DNA of 64,000 nt, from assembly GCF_011039275.1 (NCBI RefSeq), contig NZ_JAAKGB010000001.1:1922001-1986000 (forward strand), in the 5' to 3' direction. The DNA is from Streptococcus hyointestinalis (GTDB taxonomy: Bacteria; Bacillota; Bacilli; Lactobacillales; Streptococcaceae). The notes beneath the pieces were generated by a model. It did not search any database. It was not told the origin of the DNA and saw only the letters and a list, made by a program, of their open reading frames with translations. A program made the position numbers and the translations under genes. This document shows positions 1 to 7,357 of the stretch, in pieces (position 1 is the stretch's first letter; each line of letters begins with the position of its first letter).

Positions 1-470
1 GCAGTAATGACGGCTAGGACAACAATGATGGTTGTTTCCCACCAGTAGTAAATAGGAACTCCGTGAGGCCAGACAAAACTCGAAAAAAGATTGTCCAACC
101 AATTACCAAAATTGTCTGCAACGGCTCGTTTAGCTAAACTTTCATATATATCAAAAGTCAATGCAATTCCAAGCATTACAACGAACTTAAATACAACCCA
201 TGCAATGGTTGTTCCTAATAAGCACTTCAGGAAGTTGAAGATAAAGAGCACAATCATGAGGGGCGTTGTGACCATGAGGATAGCCGCTTTCATGATGAGA
301 CCTGGAAGGTTCCTCACGCCTGCTAAAAGGGCTTGTCTCAGCCACTTAACTCCCTTCTTCCACTTGCTTTCTTTAGCTTCTGGAGGAACTGCTTGAGTGG
401 GTTTGGTCGGCGTATAGTAAGTATAGCCGTTTTTTGTCACATGTGTTTCCATTTTCGCATCCTTTCTCAT
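1..470 (-). CDS. membrane protein of the integrative element, N-terminal part only
   Basis: Open reading frame on the minus strand from an ATG at 468-470 with an AGGAGGGG ribosome site directly upstream, open to the window edge (about 156 residues seen). A second in-frame ATG at 450-452 also has an AAAGGA site. The first 50 residues are polar and basic; then come hydrophobic stretches (around residues 57-80 and 82-100) and another beginning near the edge. I do not recognise the family. Its position beyond the surface protein genes suggests a conjugation-module membrane protein, but that is only context. Confidence 0.6.
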   Translation of the reverse strand, partial: MRKDAKMETHVTKNGYTYYTPTKPTQAVPPEAKESKWKKGVKWLRQALLAGVRNLPGLIMKAAILMVTTPLMIVLFIFNFLKCLLGTTIAWVVFKFVVMLGIALTFDIYESLAKRAVADNFGNWLDNLFSSFVWPHGVPIYYWWETTIIVVLAVIT

Positions 471-592
471 TGTACCCCTCCTAGCTTTGTTAGCTTAAGT
501 ATACCACATTTCGCTAGGAAACTCTAGACCTTCACGAGGTCTTATTGTGTACTCACTGCTATATTCATCAACGATTCCTTCTTTCTATTTTT

Positions 593-643
593 AAAATCAA
601 AAAGGCTGCAAGCGTCTTATCGGTGTTTTGGTTTCTTGCAGCC
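593..643 (-). terminator. intrinsic terminator after the GbpC-domain adhesin gene
   Basis: Nine-base perfect stem GGCTGCAAG/CTTGCAGCC (635-643 pairing with 604-612) with a 22-base loop, followed on the minus strand by a T-rich tract. It lies about 80 bases after the stop codon at 724. Confidence 0.75.
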
Positions 644-723
644 TGATTAGTTCAAAAACACTAAAAGCCCAGCACAAGTGTCCTAGACTTCTAGCGTGTT
701 AAAGCATAGTTGATTAACGTTTA

Positions 724-2958
724 TTAGTTTTGTTTTTTACGACGGATTCCAATTAAGCCTGCTCCACTGAGGAAAAGACCTGCTAAGATAGCTAGGAACG
801 AGTCATTTTCTCCAGTCGTTGGGAGCGCTGCTTGTTTAGCCACTGGTGCTTGAGCTTGTGGTTTAGCTGGTGTTGGCGTTTCAGGTGATGGAGTCGTTGT
901 CATCTTGTAATAGTGAACCTCTACCTCAATTGGTGCAGGGGCTTCTGGTGCCTCTGGTGCTGTTACTGTTGCTTTTTGAACTGTCACAGCAATTGGTTTT
1001 GGTGCTTCTGGTGCTGCTGGAGCATTAACCGTCGCTTTAGTTGCGGTAAGCTCTGGTTTCTTAGGCTCTTTTGGCTTTTCACTGGCTACCCCAAAGATAC
1101 CCCCAACAATTGAAGTATTCTTACCATCCACGGAGTGAACAACTGTAAAATCTTGTTTCTTAGCAGTGTCAAAAGTCCATCCCACACCGTTAGAATCTAG
1201 GACACCTGCAGAGGCTTGGGACTTATCCCCTGCGCCAGAACTGTAAGTGGTCCCTGAACCTGTGACATTCTTTCCGGTTTCAATAGCGGCACCATCCAGT
1301 CCAGAAACATTGATGGTTTGTTTGTTATCGATGTCGTTGAAGGTCACCACAGAGACATCGTTAGAAGTAACTGCTTGCACTTTGTAAGCATAGACGTAGT
1401 TAAGGATACGTCCTCCGATGCCAGAACCGCTACCGGATGCAGACTCACCAGCGCCTCCTTGAGCAGCTCCGCTATAGAGGGCAAAGACAGACCAAGCGAT
1501 GCCACCATTATCGTCACCCCAGATAGCCACATAGGTTCCTGTATTGTAAGGGCTATTGATTTCTGAGAAGGTCAAGGTCACATCCCCATTAGTCGTGTTC
1601 TTGACAAGGATAGTACCTGTCCCATCAATTTTAAAGATGTTCTCGAAGTTGGCATCTGTATTTTGGTCTAGATTATTACCTTGTGTCGCATACATGGCTG
1701 CCGCTTTAAGACTGCCATCCGCAAAGCTAACCACATTCTCAGCACCTGTCATCTTAGTAGCACCAGGACCGGCTTCTAAGATAACACCATTTTGCCATTT
1801 AAGACCTGTGTTTGTGCCAATACCTTTTTGATAATCGGCAAGAGCTGCCGCATAAGCATCAATTTGTTTTTTCATATCAGACGTTGAGAAATTCATAGCA
1901 TCTGCAGCTGCTTTGACGGCTGCCGTATAGAGTTTGAGATTCTCAGCCATCGCTGCTCGTAGAGCGTCTCCTGTCAAACCTTTAAGATTTTTGTAACTTG
2001 GTGTTTTATCAGAAGTGGCTGTTGTTACAGCTAACTCATATTTCTTCGCAATAGCAAGTTGTTCGTCTAAAGCTGCCGTTGCTTTTTTGAGAGTGGACTG
2101 GCCTTCTGAAACAGCTAAATCACGACTTGTCTTCGTTTCGGTATAAGCCTTTTGATTGGCTTGATAGAGAGCAAGAGCTTGTTTCAATTCCTCAACGGAT
2201 TTTCCTTGGATAGCGAGTCCTGCTGCAATGGCTTCCTTGTAGAGCTTGAGGTTGCCAGCCATCGCTTGACGTAGCTCATCACCTGTGAGACCCTTGAGGT
2301 CTTTATAGGTTGGTGTTTGATCTGTTGTAGTATCTGTGACAATCAATCCTGCTTGTTTAGCCTGTTCAATCAATTGCTCTACCTCAGCGGTTGACTTGTC
2401 TAAGGCCTCTTGCCCTTCTTTGGTTACCGCTTCATGTTCAGCACTGGTTTCTTCGTAGGCTTTTTGATTATCCGCTTGTTTAGCGGTCGCTTCTTTAACA
2501 GCTTGATCTTGCTTATTGAGGTCAGCTAGCACTTCAGAGGTTTTATCAGCTGCGTTGTTATCATTGATGACAACCTCCTGTGTGTCTCCCTCTTTGACCA
2601 CAACACCCGTTTCTTGTGCCGTTGCCACGTTATCCTTAAGGGTTTCTTGTGCCTTATCAACCGCTGTTACGGCTTGGTCTTGGGGCGTATTAGCTGGGAC
2701 AGAAGTTGGAATGTCACTGGTAACAGCTGTTTGTGGCTGGGCTGTGCTTCCTGTAGTCGTAGCTGCAGCAGTAGCTGGGCTAACTTGCTCAGTTGTTGCT
2801 TGGGCTGGTGTGCTTGTTAGCTCATCAGCTGAGGCAGCACCTGCTCCCATAAGGGCTACAGTCGTAGCTAGGACAATACCATACTTAGCAATTAAAGCTG
2901 AGTGAGTGCCTGTTTTGAATTTGCGGATTGAGAAAATGTTTTTGTTATTTTGAACCAT
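724..2958 (-). CDS. LPXTG-anchored surface adhesin with GbpC domain
   Basis: 744-residue cell-wall protein. A FSIRKFKTG signal (YSIRK type, residues about 9-17) precedes a hydrophobic export segment ending near residue 44. An Ala/Lys/Glu-rich region follows with two copies of a unit containing LKGLTGD (near residues 220 and 325), as in the alanine-rich repeats of antigen I/II proteins. Residues about 385-630 resemble the glucan-binding protein C domain. A Pro-rich stalk with two APEAP-type repeats leads to the sorting signal LPTTG at 712-716, a membrane segment and RRKK. Likely role: adhesion or aggregation, anchored by sortase A. The ATG has a GGAGAA site just upstream. Antigen I/II-like proteins carried on streptococcal ICEs are known to promote biofilm and mating contact; that role is inferred here. 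Confidence 0.85.
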   Translation of the reverse strand: MVQNNKNIFSIRKFKTGTHSALIAKYGIVLATTVALMGAGAASADELTSTPAQATTEQVSPATAAATTTGSTAQPQTAVTSDIPTSVPANTPQDQAVTAVDKAQETLKDNVATAQETGVVVKEGDTQEVVINDNNAADKTSEVLADLNKQDQAVKEATAKQADNQKAYEETSAEHEAVTKEGQEALDKSTAEVEQLIEQAKQAGLIVTDTTTDQTPTYKDLKGLTGDELRQAMAGNLKLYKEAIAAGLAIQGKSVEELKQALALYQANQKAYTETKTSRDLAVSEGQSTLKKATAALDEQLAIAKKYELAVTTATSDKTPSYKNLKGLTGDALRAAMAENLKLYTAAVKAAADAMNFSTSDMKKQIDAYAAALADYQKGIGTNTGLKWQNGVILEAGPGATKMTGAENVVSFADGSLKAAAMYATQGNNLDQNTDANFENIFKIDGTGTILVKNTTNGDVTLTFSEINSPYNTGTYVAIWGDDNGGIAWSVFALYSGAAQGGAGESASGSGSGIGGRILNYVYAYKVQAVTSNDVSVVTFNDIDNKQTINVSGLDGAAIETGKNVTGSGTTYSSGAGDKSQASAGVLDSNGVGWTFDTAKKQDFTVVHSVDGKNTSIVGGIFGVASEKPKEPKKPELTATKATVNAPAAPEAPKPIAVTVQKATVTAPEAPEAPAPIEVEVHYYKMTTTPSPETPTPAKPQAQAPVAKQAALPTTGENDSFLAILAGLFLSGAGLIGIRRKKQN

Positions 2959-3036
2959 GAGGGATTCTCCTTTTTCTTTTAAAATTTTAGTTTAAGGACA
3001 TTACGGTCACATCCTGAGTTTTGATTGCCTTTAGGC

Positions 3037-3864
3037 TTATTTTTTACGAAAGAGCCAAGCCGCAGCTCCTAATAAAACACCACCAAGAACCGCTAAGCTA
3101 CTACCAGCTTCTCCTGCTTCGGGAAGTGTTGCCTTCGTCCCGTCAGCTTTCGTGACGGTGATGGTTTTATCACTGTTAATTGTTGCCCCAACCGTTTCTG
3201 GAGTCACTGTAGAGCCATCTGACAGAACCAATTGACCGTCTTTTGTACTCACAATGGTAGCGCCACTATTAGTGACTACTGGGGCTTGTGCGGTCACGTT
3301 TTGAACTATTTGACCAGTCACTGTTGAGGTTGTCCCTACTTGTGAAGCACCAGCCTTGGTAGCTGTATCAGCTGATACACTTGGGTTATTGATTGGCACT
3401 GTTTTGTCAGGGGTCACTTGTGCAGTACCGCCGTCCGTGGTTGGGACAGTGGTATTGCCTGTATTAGGATCAACCTGCTCACCTGCGTTGTCCTTACCTT
3501 GATTGTCTGGAGCGGGTTGGGGATCAACGTTTTCACCTGCGTTGTCTTTGCCTTGGCTTTCAGAGCCTGGGACGGTGACATTCTCACCAGCATTATCTTT
3601 ACCTTGATCTGTCGAAGGTGTTGTTGGGTCTACTGGAACCGTTGGAGTCGTTGTTGAGCCACTGTCGCTAGGTGTTGTCGCTGGCGTTTCTGTAGAAGGT
3701 GTTGTAACGTCTGTTGACGCTTCTGTTCCTGTTGACGGTGTCACCACTTCTGTAGAGGGTGCTGTTGGGTCAACTGGTGTCACTTCATCAGCTAGAGCAA
3801 CTCCAGTAGAAGATAGCAAAAGCGTTGAGGTTGCAAGAGTTGCGAGTAATTGTTTTTTTGTCAT
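3037..3864 (-). CDS. Thr/Ser/Pro-rich wall-anchored protein with LPEAG sorting motif
   Basis: 275 residues. N-terminal signal peptide (residues 1-25, ending ALA-DE). Residues about 28-90 are almost entirely Thr, Ser, Pro and Val. Three copies of the block QGKDNAGE follow at about residues 93-140. After a beta-like region comes the sorting signal LPEAG at 247-251, a hydrophobic stretch and a basic tail. The X-A-G ending instead of T-G is a less common sortase A signal. The start overlaps the stop of the upstream gene (ATGA), so the two are coupled. No catalytic or known binding domain is seen. It is probably a surface stalk or mating-contact protein of the element; function unknown. Confidence 0.75.
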   Translation of the reverse strand: MTKKQLLATLATSTLLLSSTGVALADEVTPVDPTAPSTEVVTPSTGTEASTDVTTPSTETPATTPSDSGSTTTPTVPVDPTTPSTDQGKDNAGENVTVPGSESQGKDNAGENVDPQPAPDNQGKDNAGEQVDPNTGNTTVPTTDGGTAQVTPDKTVPINNPSVSADTATKAGASQVGTTSTVTGQIVQNVTAQAPVVTNSGATIVSTKDGQLVLSDGSTVTPETVGATINSDKTITVTKADGTKATLPEAGEAGSSLAVLGGVLLGAAAWLFRKK

Positions 3865-4196
3865 GATATGAACCCTTTCTTTTTTGGTGTTTGAGGGGAA
3901 TAAGGTCGATAACCTTTCCCAGTTAAACGAAGCTCAACTTTAGAAGAACTTCTAACTTTTCTGGCCACGATGTGACCATCTCTTTTAATGGTGCGAATAC
4001 GGTCGTAAATACTTTTGTATCTGAGGTGAAATTCGACATCTCTTAGGACACCGTCAACATAACCCCTTGCTTGTTTAACCGCATAATCAGGCTTCAGGAT
4101 GAGGTCTGTCCCATCATCCAAACGTGCCGTAGCACCACCTTGTTTCCCTAAGTTTCTTAAGTCCCTTAGGCGAACTGTTTGTTTTTCATCTGTCAT
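3861..4196 (-). CDS. conserved-looking hypothetical protein of the element
   Basis: 111 residues, strongly basic (many Arg and Lys), no membrane segment and no signal peptide. A GGAGAA site lies 8 bases before the ATG. It overlaps the next gene by four bases, which indicates co-translation with the LPEAG protein. I do not recognise the family. The charge suggests nucleic-acid contact, but no known fold or motif is visible. Confidence 0.65.
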   Translation of the reverse strand: MTDEKQTVRLRDLRNLGKQGGATARLDDGTDLILKPDYAVKQARGYVDGVLRDVEFHLRYKSIYDRIRTIKRDGHIVARKVRSSSKVELRLTGKGYRPYSPQTPKKKGFIS

Positions 4197-4483
4197 AGAT
4201 TTCTCCTTGAAGTTGAAAGGCGATTCACGCCGTGCTGGATAGATTCGTAAACCTATCTCGGTGTTTTATACGCTGGGTTTATAGTCTAGGAACCTCTACT
4301 CCTTCAGCTTATGATTTTTGATAAAATCATGCTTTTTCGTTACGGTGACTGGGCTAGATATTCTTTTCTAGCTAGCTACTCGCCCTCATTTCTTTTTTAT
4401 CCATAGTCACGCTGTATCAGGGCAAGCCTTGTATTGAGTTGTCAAAGGTCTATTAGTTTTATGACATCACGGTCAATTGTGTT
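4197..4483. other. non-coding spacer with two perfect hairpins
   Basis: No reading frame of useful length on either strand. It holds ATGATTTT/AAAATCAT (4311-4318 with 4323-4330) and GCTAGA/TCTAGC (4353-4358 with 4367-4372). A -35-like TTGACA is readable on the minus strand at 4438-4443 but has no good -10. It could hold a cis-acting site of the element; function not known. Confidence 0.4.
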
Positions 4484-4708
4484 TTAGAGAAAAGAGTCAG
4501 ATTCATCCTCTCGCTTAAGTAGTTCCTCGATTGGGACTTGAAATAGCTGTGATAATTTTGCAATGTTAGCTAGACTGATATGATTCTTTCCTGTTTCCCA
4601 ATTGGATACTGTTTCACGCTTTACGCCAAGTTGATCTGATAACTCCTGTTGAGTAAAATTAGCTTGTTTACGAAGCTCTTTTACTCGATTTTGAAGTACC
4701 TTTGTCAC
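4484..4708 (-). CDS. Cro/CI-type helix-turn-helix regulator
   Basis: 74-residue single-domain DNA-binding protein. Residues about 18-45 carry the classic HTH pattern TQQELSDQLGVKRETVSNWE, followed by ANIAKLSQLFQVPIEEL, typical of short XRE-family repressors from plasmids and ICEs. The start overlaps the stop of the upstream gene (4705-4708), so it belongs to the repA operon. It probably regulates element functions; the target operator was not identified. Confidence 0.85.
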   Translation of the reverse strand: MTKVLQNRVKELRKQANFTQQELSDQLGVKRETVSNWETGKNHISLANIAKLSQLFQVPIEELLKREDESDSFL

Positions 4709-4986
4709 ATGGAATCACCTCCCTTCACTTTGTAAGTGATCTTCTTAATCCATCGTGGATTAAGGGACAAAGGTGGGGTAGCTTCAGGAAAGTTCATACT
4801 AGCATTCGCTGCTCCTAGAGATAGAGAGATTTGTTGTTGAAGCTCTTCTAAATTATGAATTAGTAAAATAGTTTCACTCGTTTGGTCAAAATACTCAATC
4901 ACCATTTCAATTTCTTGGACAGGTTTAAGCTCTGACTGCATTTGAACCGTATGTTTTTGAATATCTGGTTTATTAAATAATCCCAT
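4705..4986 (-). CDS. hypothetical protein in the repA operon
   Basis: 93 residues, soluble, no recognised domain. It has a mid-region rich in Glu, Gln and Leu (EELQQQISLSLGAAN) and a basic end. It starts two bases after the stop of the 58-residue gene upstream and overlaps the XRE gene downstream by four bases, so it lies within one polycistronic unit. Function unknown; real coding is supported by the tight packing and the GGAGG site. Confidence 0.6.
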   Translation of the reverse strand: MGLFNKPDIQKHTVQMQSELKPVQEIEMVIEYFDQTSETILLIHNLEELQQQISLSLGAANASMNFPEATPPLSLNPRWIKKITYKVKGGDSM

Positions 4987-4988
4987 TG

Positions 4989-5165
4989 TTAGTTGCCTCC
5001 TTCTTTAAAGTTCTCCATATCTTCCTCCAGCTCCTTAAGAGCTTTATTTTTTTCTTCAGGTGGTTGCTCAAAAACAGCTTTGGGAACAGTAATAAACACT
5101 TCTTTTGGACTTCTACCAAAGTTTAGTAATCCACGTGGAAACTGTTTAAATTCATCTTCTAGCAT
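4989..5165 (-). CDS. small hypothetical protein (58 residues) in the repA operon
   Basis: Short frame beginning at the ATG at 5163-5165, which overlaps the end of repA by seven bases, and stopping at 4989-4991, two bases before the next gene starts. A GGAGGA site precedes it. The product is acidic, with the pattern PKEVFITVPKAVFEQPPEEK and a Glu/Lys helix at the end. Small proteins of this kind next to RepA_N initiators are common, but I cannot name this one. Confidence 0.6.
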   Translation of the reverse strand: MLEDEFKQFPRGLLNFGRSPKEVFITVPKAVFEQPPEEKNKALKELEEDMENFKEGGN

Positions 5166-6244
5166 TTGGAATCCTCCTCTAGTTCTCCGTATTTCATCCT
5201 AGCTTGTCTATGAGCTACGATTTTAGCTTCTAAGCGCCGTTCTTCTTTAAGATTTTCTAAACTACGCATCAAGTAGGCTAAAGGCGATTGACAGTCATAC
5301 GGCATGCGATTGATAAGATTAAGCACTTCTTTACTTGTCACGTAACCTTCTGCTAAGAATTGTCCAATCATCATTTTTTGCTTATGTGTTAAACTATAGT
5401 TTTGAAATTCACCAGTAAATAAGTCTTGTTGACAGAATTTACCGTTGTATTCATCTGCAATAACAGCTAAGAGAGAATAATACTGTGGTGGAATATATTT
5501 TTCAGCTTTTTCTTTGGATGATATATCGTCAGTTCCAAGGGAGGGAGAAAATTCTTCCGAATTTTTCTCGCTCTTTCTAGAACTATTAATATATTTATTC
5601 TCAGTCTGACTTATATTAGTATTACTTGGGTTCAAATCTTGCACCTCGTGAGGCTCAAAATTTGGACCACCCTTTGGAGGTTCATTTTTTGAACTTCCGC
5701 TTATATCAACCATTTGCGTCTCTTCTGTGGATAACTCTTGTTTCTCATAAAGAATATTCCCAAAATAATCAAATCGTTTAAGGAGAACATTATTTTCGTC
5801 ATAATACTCTGTCATTTGAGAAGTTGCATCAACATTTTGAAGATAGAGACGATTGGGTTGATTTTTCCCTTGACGGACTTCCCGAAGAAGACCGAGTGAA
5901 ATCAATTCTTTCTTGATTTTTAAAACGGTATTTTTAGATTTATCTAATACTTTCATCAAATCTTGAACCGTATAAAACATAAAGACCGCATCGTTTTCAT
6001 CAACATAATCTTTATTCCCTTGTTGATAGGAATAAATACTTAATTGGCAACGATCAAGAAAGATACCATAAGCCAACTTAGCATCCGATGACATTTTCAC
6101 ATAAGGACTGGTGTAACAAATTTCAATCAAACACTTGTTCTTTGAATCCCACTTACGCTCAATACGTCTCGAAAAAAGCTGAGGTACTTGATGAAATTTC
6201 TGGGTTTCCAATTGATGGATTGTAATATCTCTACTGACAGACAT
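5159..6244 (-). CDS. repA: RepA_N-family replication initiator
   Basis: 361 residues. Residues about 15-130 match the RepA N-terminal winged-helix domain: SRRIERKW, then AKLAYGIFLDRCQLS, FYTVQDLMKVL, KNTVLKIKKELISLGLL and NRLYL. A hydrophilic linker (about 175-245) separates it from a C-terminal helical domain with YNGKF and LINRMPYDCQSPLAYLMRSLENL. RepA_N initiators drive theta replication of Gram-positive plasmids and of some ICEs by binding an origin inside their own gene, which is also visible here at 5628-5694. It overlaps the downstream small gene and begins directly after the 63-residue gene upstream. Confidence 0.88.
   Translation of the reverse strand: MSVSRDITIHQLETQKFHQVPQLFSRRIERKWDSKNKCLIEICYTSPYVKMSSDAKLAYGIFLDRCQLSIYSYQQGNKDYVDENDAVFMFYTVQDLMKVLDKSKNTVLKIKKELISLGLLREVRQGKNQPNRLYLQNVDATSQMTEYYDENNVLLKRFDYFGNILYEKQELSTEETQMVDISGSSKNEPPKGGPNFEPHEVQDLNPSNTNISQTENKYINSSRKSEKNSEEFSPSLGTDDISSKEKAEKYIPPQYYSLLAVIADEYNGKFCQQDLFTGEFQNYSLTHKQKMMIGQFLAEGYVTSKEVLNLINRMPYDCQSPLAYLMRSLENLKEERRLEAKIVAHRQARMKYGELEEDSKC
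5628..5694 (-). other. iterons / candidate replication origin inside repA
   Basis: Three imperfect direct repeats on the minus strand: GTTCAAAAAATGAACC (5679-5694), GTCCAAATTTTGAGCC (5652-5667) and GTGCAAGATTTGAACC (starting at 5644), spaced 24-27 bases. They encode the linker peptide repeats N-E-P, N-F-E-P and D-L-N-P. RepA_N plasmids carry their origin as repeats in this same part of the gene, so this is the likely origin of the element. Confidence 0.7.
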
Positions 6245-6436
6245 CTAATTCACCTCCACATTCGTCCTTATCCTTAAGCCGCCTTGGCTAGGAAAATGAA
6301 CGAGACGGATTCTCTCTAATTCTTCGATAGCGGCAACTGCTCTATCTCTTGTCCAGCCTGTTTGTTTCATGAGGTCTATAATCATCATGTTCTTTGTCAG
6401 CTGCGACACTGAGCTTCTTGTTTGTTTTTCTCTCAT
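6245..6436 (-). CDS. small helix-turn-helix-like protein upstream of repA
   Basis: 63 residues ending immediately before the repA start. The middle part (MMIIDLMKQTGWTRDRAVAAIEELERIRLVHFP, given here only as a pattern of helix, turn, helix and wing) resembles a compact winged-helix DNA-binding fold, but no family can be named. It overlaps the upstream membrane peptide gene by four bases (ATGA). It may regulate repA; that rests only on its position. Confidence 0.6.
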   Translation of the reverse strand: MREKQTRSSVSQLTKNMMIIDLMKQTGWTRDRAVAAIEELERIRLVHFPSQGGLRIRTNVEVN

Positions 6437-6609
6437 CCAATGTTCCTTTCCGCTTTTGAGTGTTGTATCATTGTTTGATAGTCGCTCTTTAATTCACTAT
6501 CATAACCATTTTGAAAACGTATTTGATGGCTACAGCAGAGCCAGCTAATGGTAAATACGCTCCCTACTAAAATAATGAGTAAACCTGCTGTCATTAGTAT
6601 TGTCATCAT
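6433..6609 (-). CDS. small single-span membrane protein (58 residues)
   Basis: Starts at ATG 6607-6609 with AAGGA nine bases upstream and ends in TGA 6433-6435, overlapping the start of the next gene. Residues about 3-26 form one hydrophobic helix (MTAGLLIILVGSVFTISWLCC); the remaining 30 residues are polar. The tight four-base overlap supports coding. Function unknown. Confidence 0.55.
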   Translation of the reverse strand: MMTILMTAGLLIILVGSVFTISWLCCSHQIRFQNGYDSELKSDYQTMIQHSKAERNIG

Positions 6610-6689
6610 AAATGTGTGTCCTTGTTTTTAATTATTTTCTTATTTGGAAATACTTGTTTCATATATGTAGTTCCTCTCCTAACCATATT

Positions 6690-6986
6690 TCAGCAGCTAA
6701 AGGTACCATCTCTAGCATGTATGCGATAGGAATAAATCCCATGTTTATTTTCAAGACTTAGAGCTTGGACGATATCGTCCTTAACAACTTTCCACAAAAA
6801 GCAAGAGTATTTATAATAATAGCTATTTCCAAGATAGATATTGTCTAAGTCATCATGTGGAATGGACTGTTTCTCTTCAGAAGCGTCTTCTTCAGCTGTA
6901 TTAACATTATCCTGCTCATCTAAATCGATCACTTCAAAGATTTCTAAAGTATCAATATCCATGACAATTTCTAGATTATTTAACAT
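6690..6986 (-). CDS. hypothetical acidic protein, first gene of the repA operon
   Basis: 98 residues from ATG 6984-6986, chosen because AAAGGG lies upstream of it; an ATG at 7004 adds six residues but has no ribosome site. The N-terminal half is very acidic; the C-terminal half has YYYKYSCFLWKVVKDD. No family recognised. It directly follows a leader that contains a promoter and an intrinsic terminator (7025-7297). Confidence 0.55.
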   Translation of the reverse strand: MLNNLEIVMDIDTLEIFEVIDLDEQDNVNTAEEDASEEKQSIPHDDLDNIYLGNSYYYKYSCFLWKVVKDDIVQALSLENKHGIYSYRIHARDGTFSC

Positions 6987-7020
6987 TGTTTTATGCCCTT
7001 TCATTGGTTTTAGGCAACGA

Positions 7021-7047
7021 AAAAAGAGAACGATGATCGTTCTCTTA
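7021..7047 (-). terminator. intrinsic terminator / attenuator before the repA operon
   Basis: Ten-base perfect stem AAGAGAACGA/TCGTTCTCTT with a three-base loop, followed on the minus strand by six T. It stands between the promoter at 7269-7297 and the first gene of the operon, so it either ends incoming transcription or attenuates the operon. Confidence 0.8.
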
Positions 7048-7357
7048 AGTTACAAGATATTTAATTTTACTTTTCCCGAAACTCTAGACACTTACTTGTT
7101 ATTTTTTTACCTTTTTGTTCATTTCAAACCGTTTTAAAAAATATAACAATAAGGAGTTTTCCCTTATTTAACGCTATCAATAAAAGTGCTTTGATACCTA
7201 CTTTCTGAATATCACTTTCTTCAAATAACGTTGACAGCCCAACTTCATGATTCTAAAGTAATAAAAAAATTTTATTGATGGTTAATAACAAAGTCAAATA
7301 ATAATGTTTATCTGAATGACCATATTTCAATAAATAAAAGAAGTTTGATACATTATA
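7048..7357. other. AT-rich junction between lac genes and integrative element
   Basis: No gene. Contains the promoter at 7269-7297, a short hairpin AATAAGG/CCTTATT (7148-7154 with 7162-7168) and no visible remnant of lacT, lacF, lacE or lacG. The chromosome-element junction probably lies here but no end repeat could be identified without the other end. Confidence 0.5.
7269..7297 (-). promoter_or_regulatory. promoter reading into the repA operon leader
   Basis: TTGACT (7292-7297) and TAAAAT (7269-7274) on the minus strand with a 17-base spacer. About 215 bases of leader follow before the terminator at 7047. Confidence 0.6.

Larger units (their letters stand above)
1..7300. mobile_element. end of an integrative element with RepA_N replication (partial)
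   Basis: All genes up to about 7.0 kb read leftwards and are accessory in kind: a RepA_N initiator with iterons, small ORFs that overlap at start/stop codons, a helix-turn-helix regulator, two sortase-anchored surface proteins and a membrane protein running off the edge. Chromosomal lac genes begin at 7358, so the junction lies in the AT-rich stretch 7050-7357, but no terminal repeat could be fixed because the other end is outside the window. RepA_N replication together with a GbpC/antigen I/II-like adhesin is known from TnGBS-type ICEs of streptococci; that assignment is inference, since no relaxase, transposase or VirB4 gene is visible here. Confidence 0.7.

Noticed and set aside
1..527. 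Plus-strand frames at 91-396 and 333-527
   Set aside because: The minus strand has a better frame with AGGAGGGG and membrane helices over the same bases.
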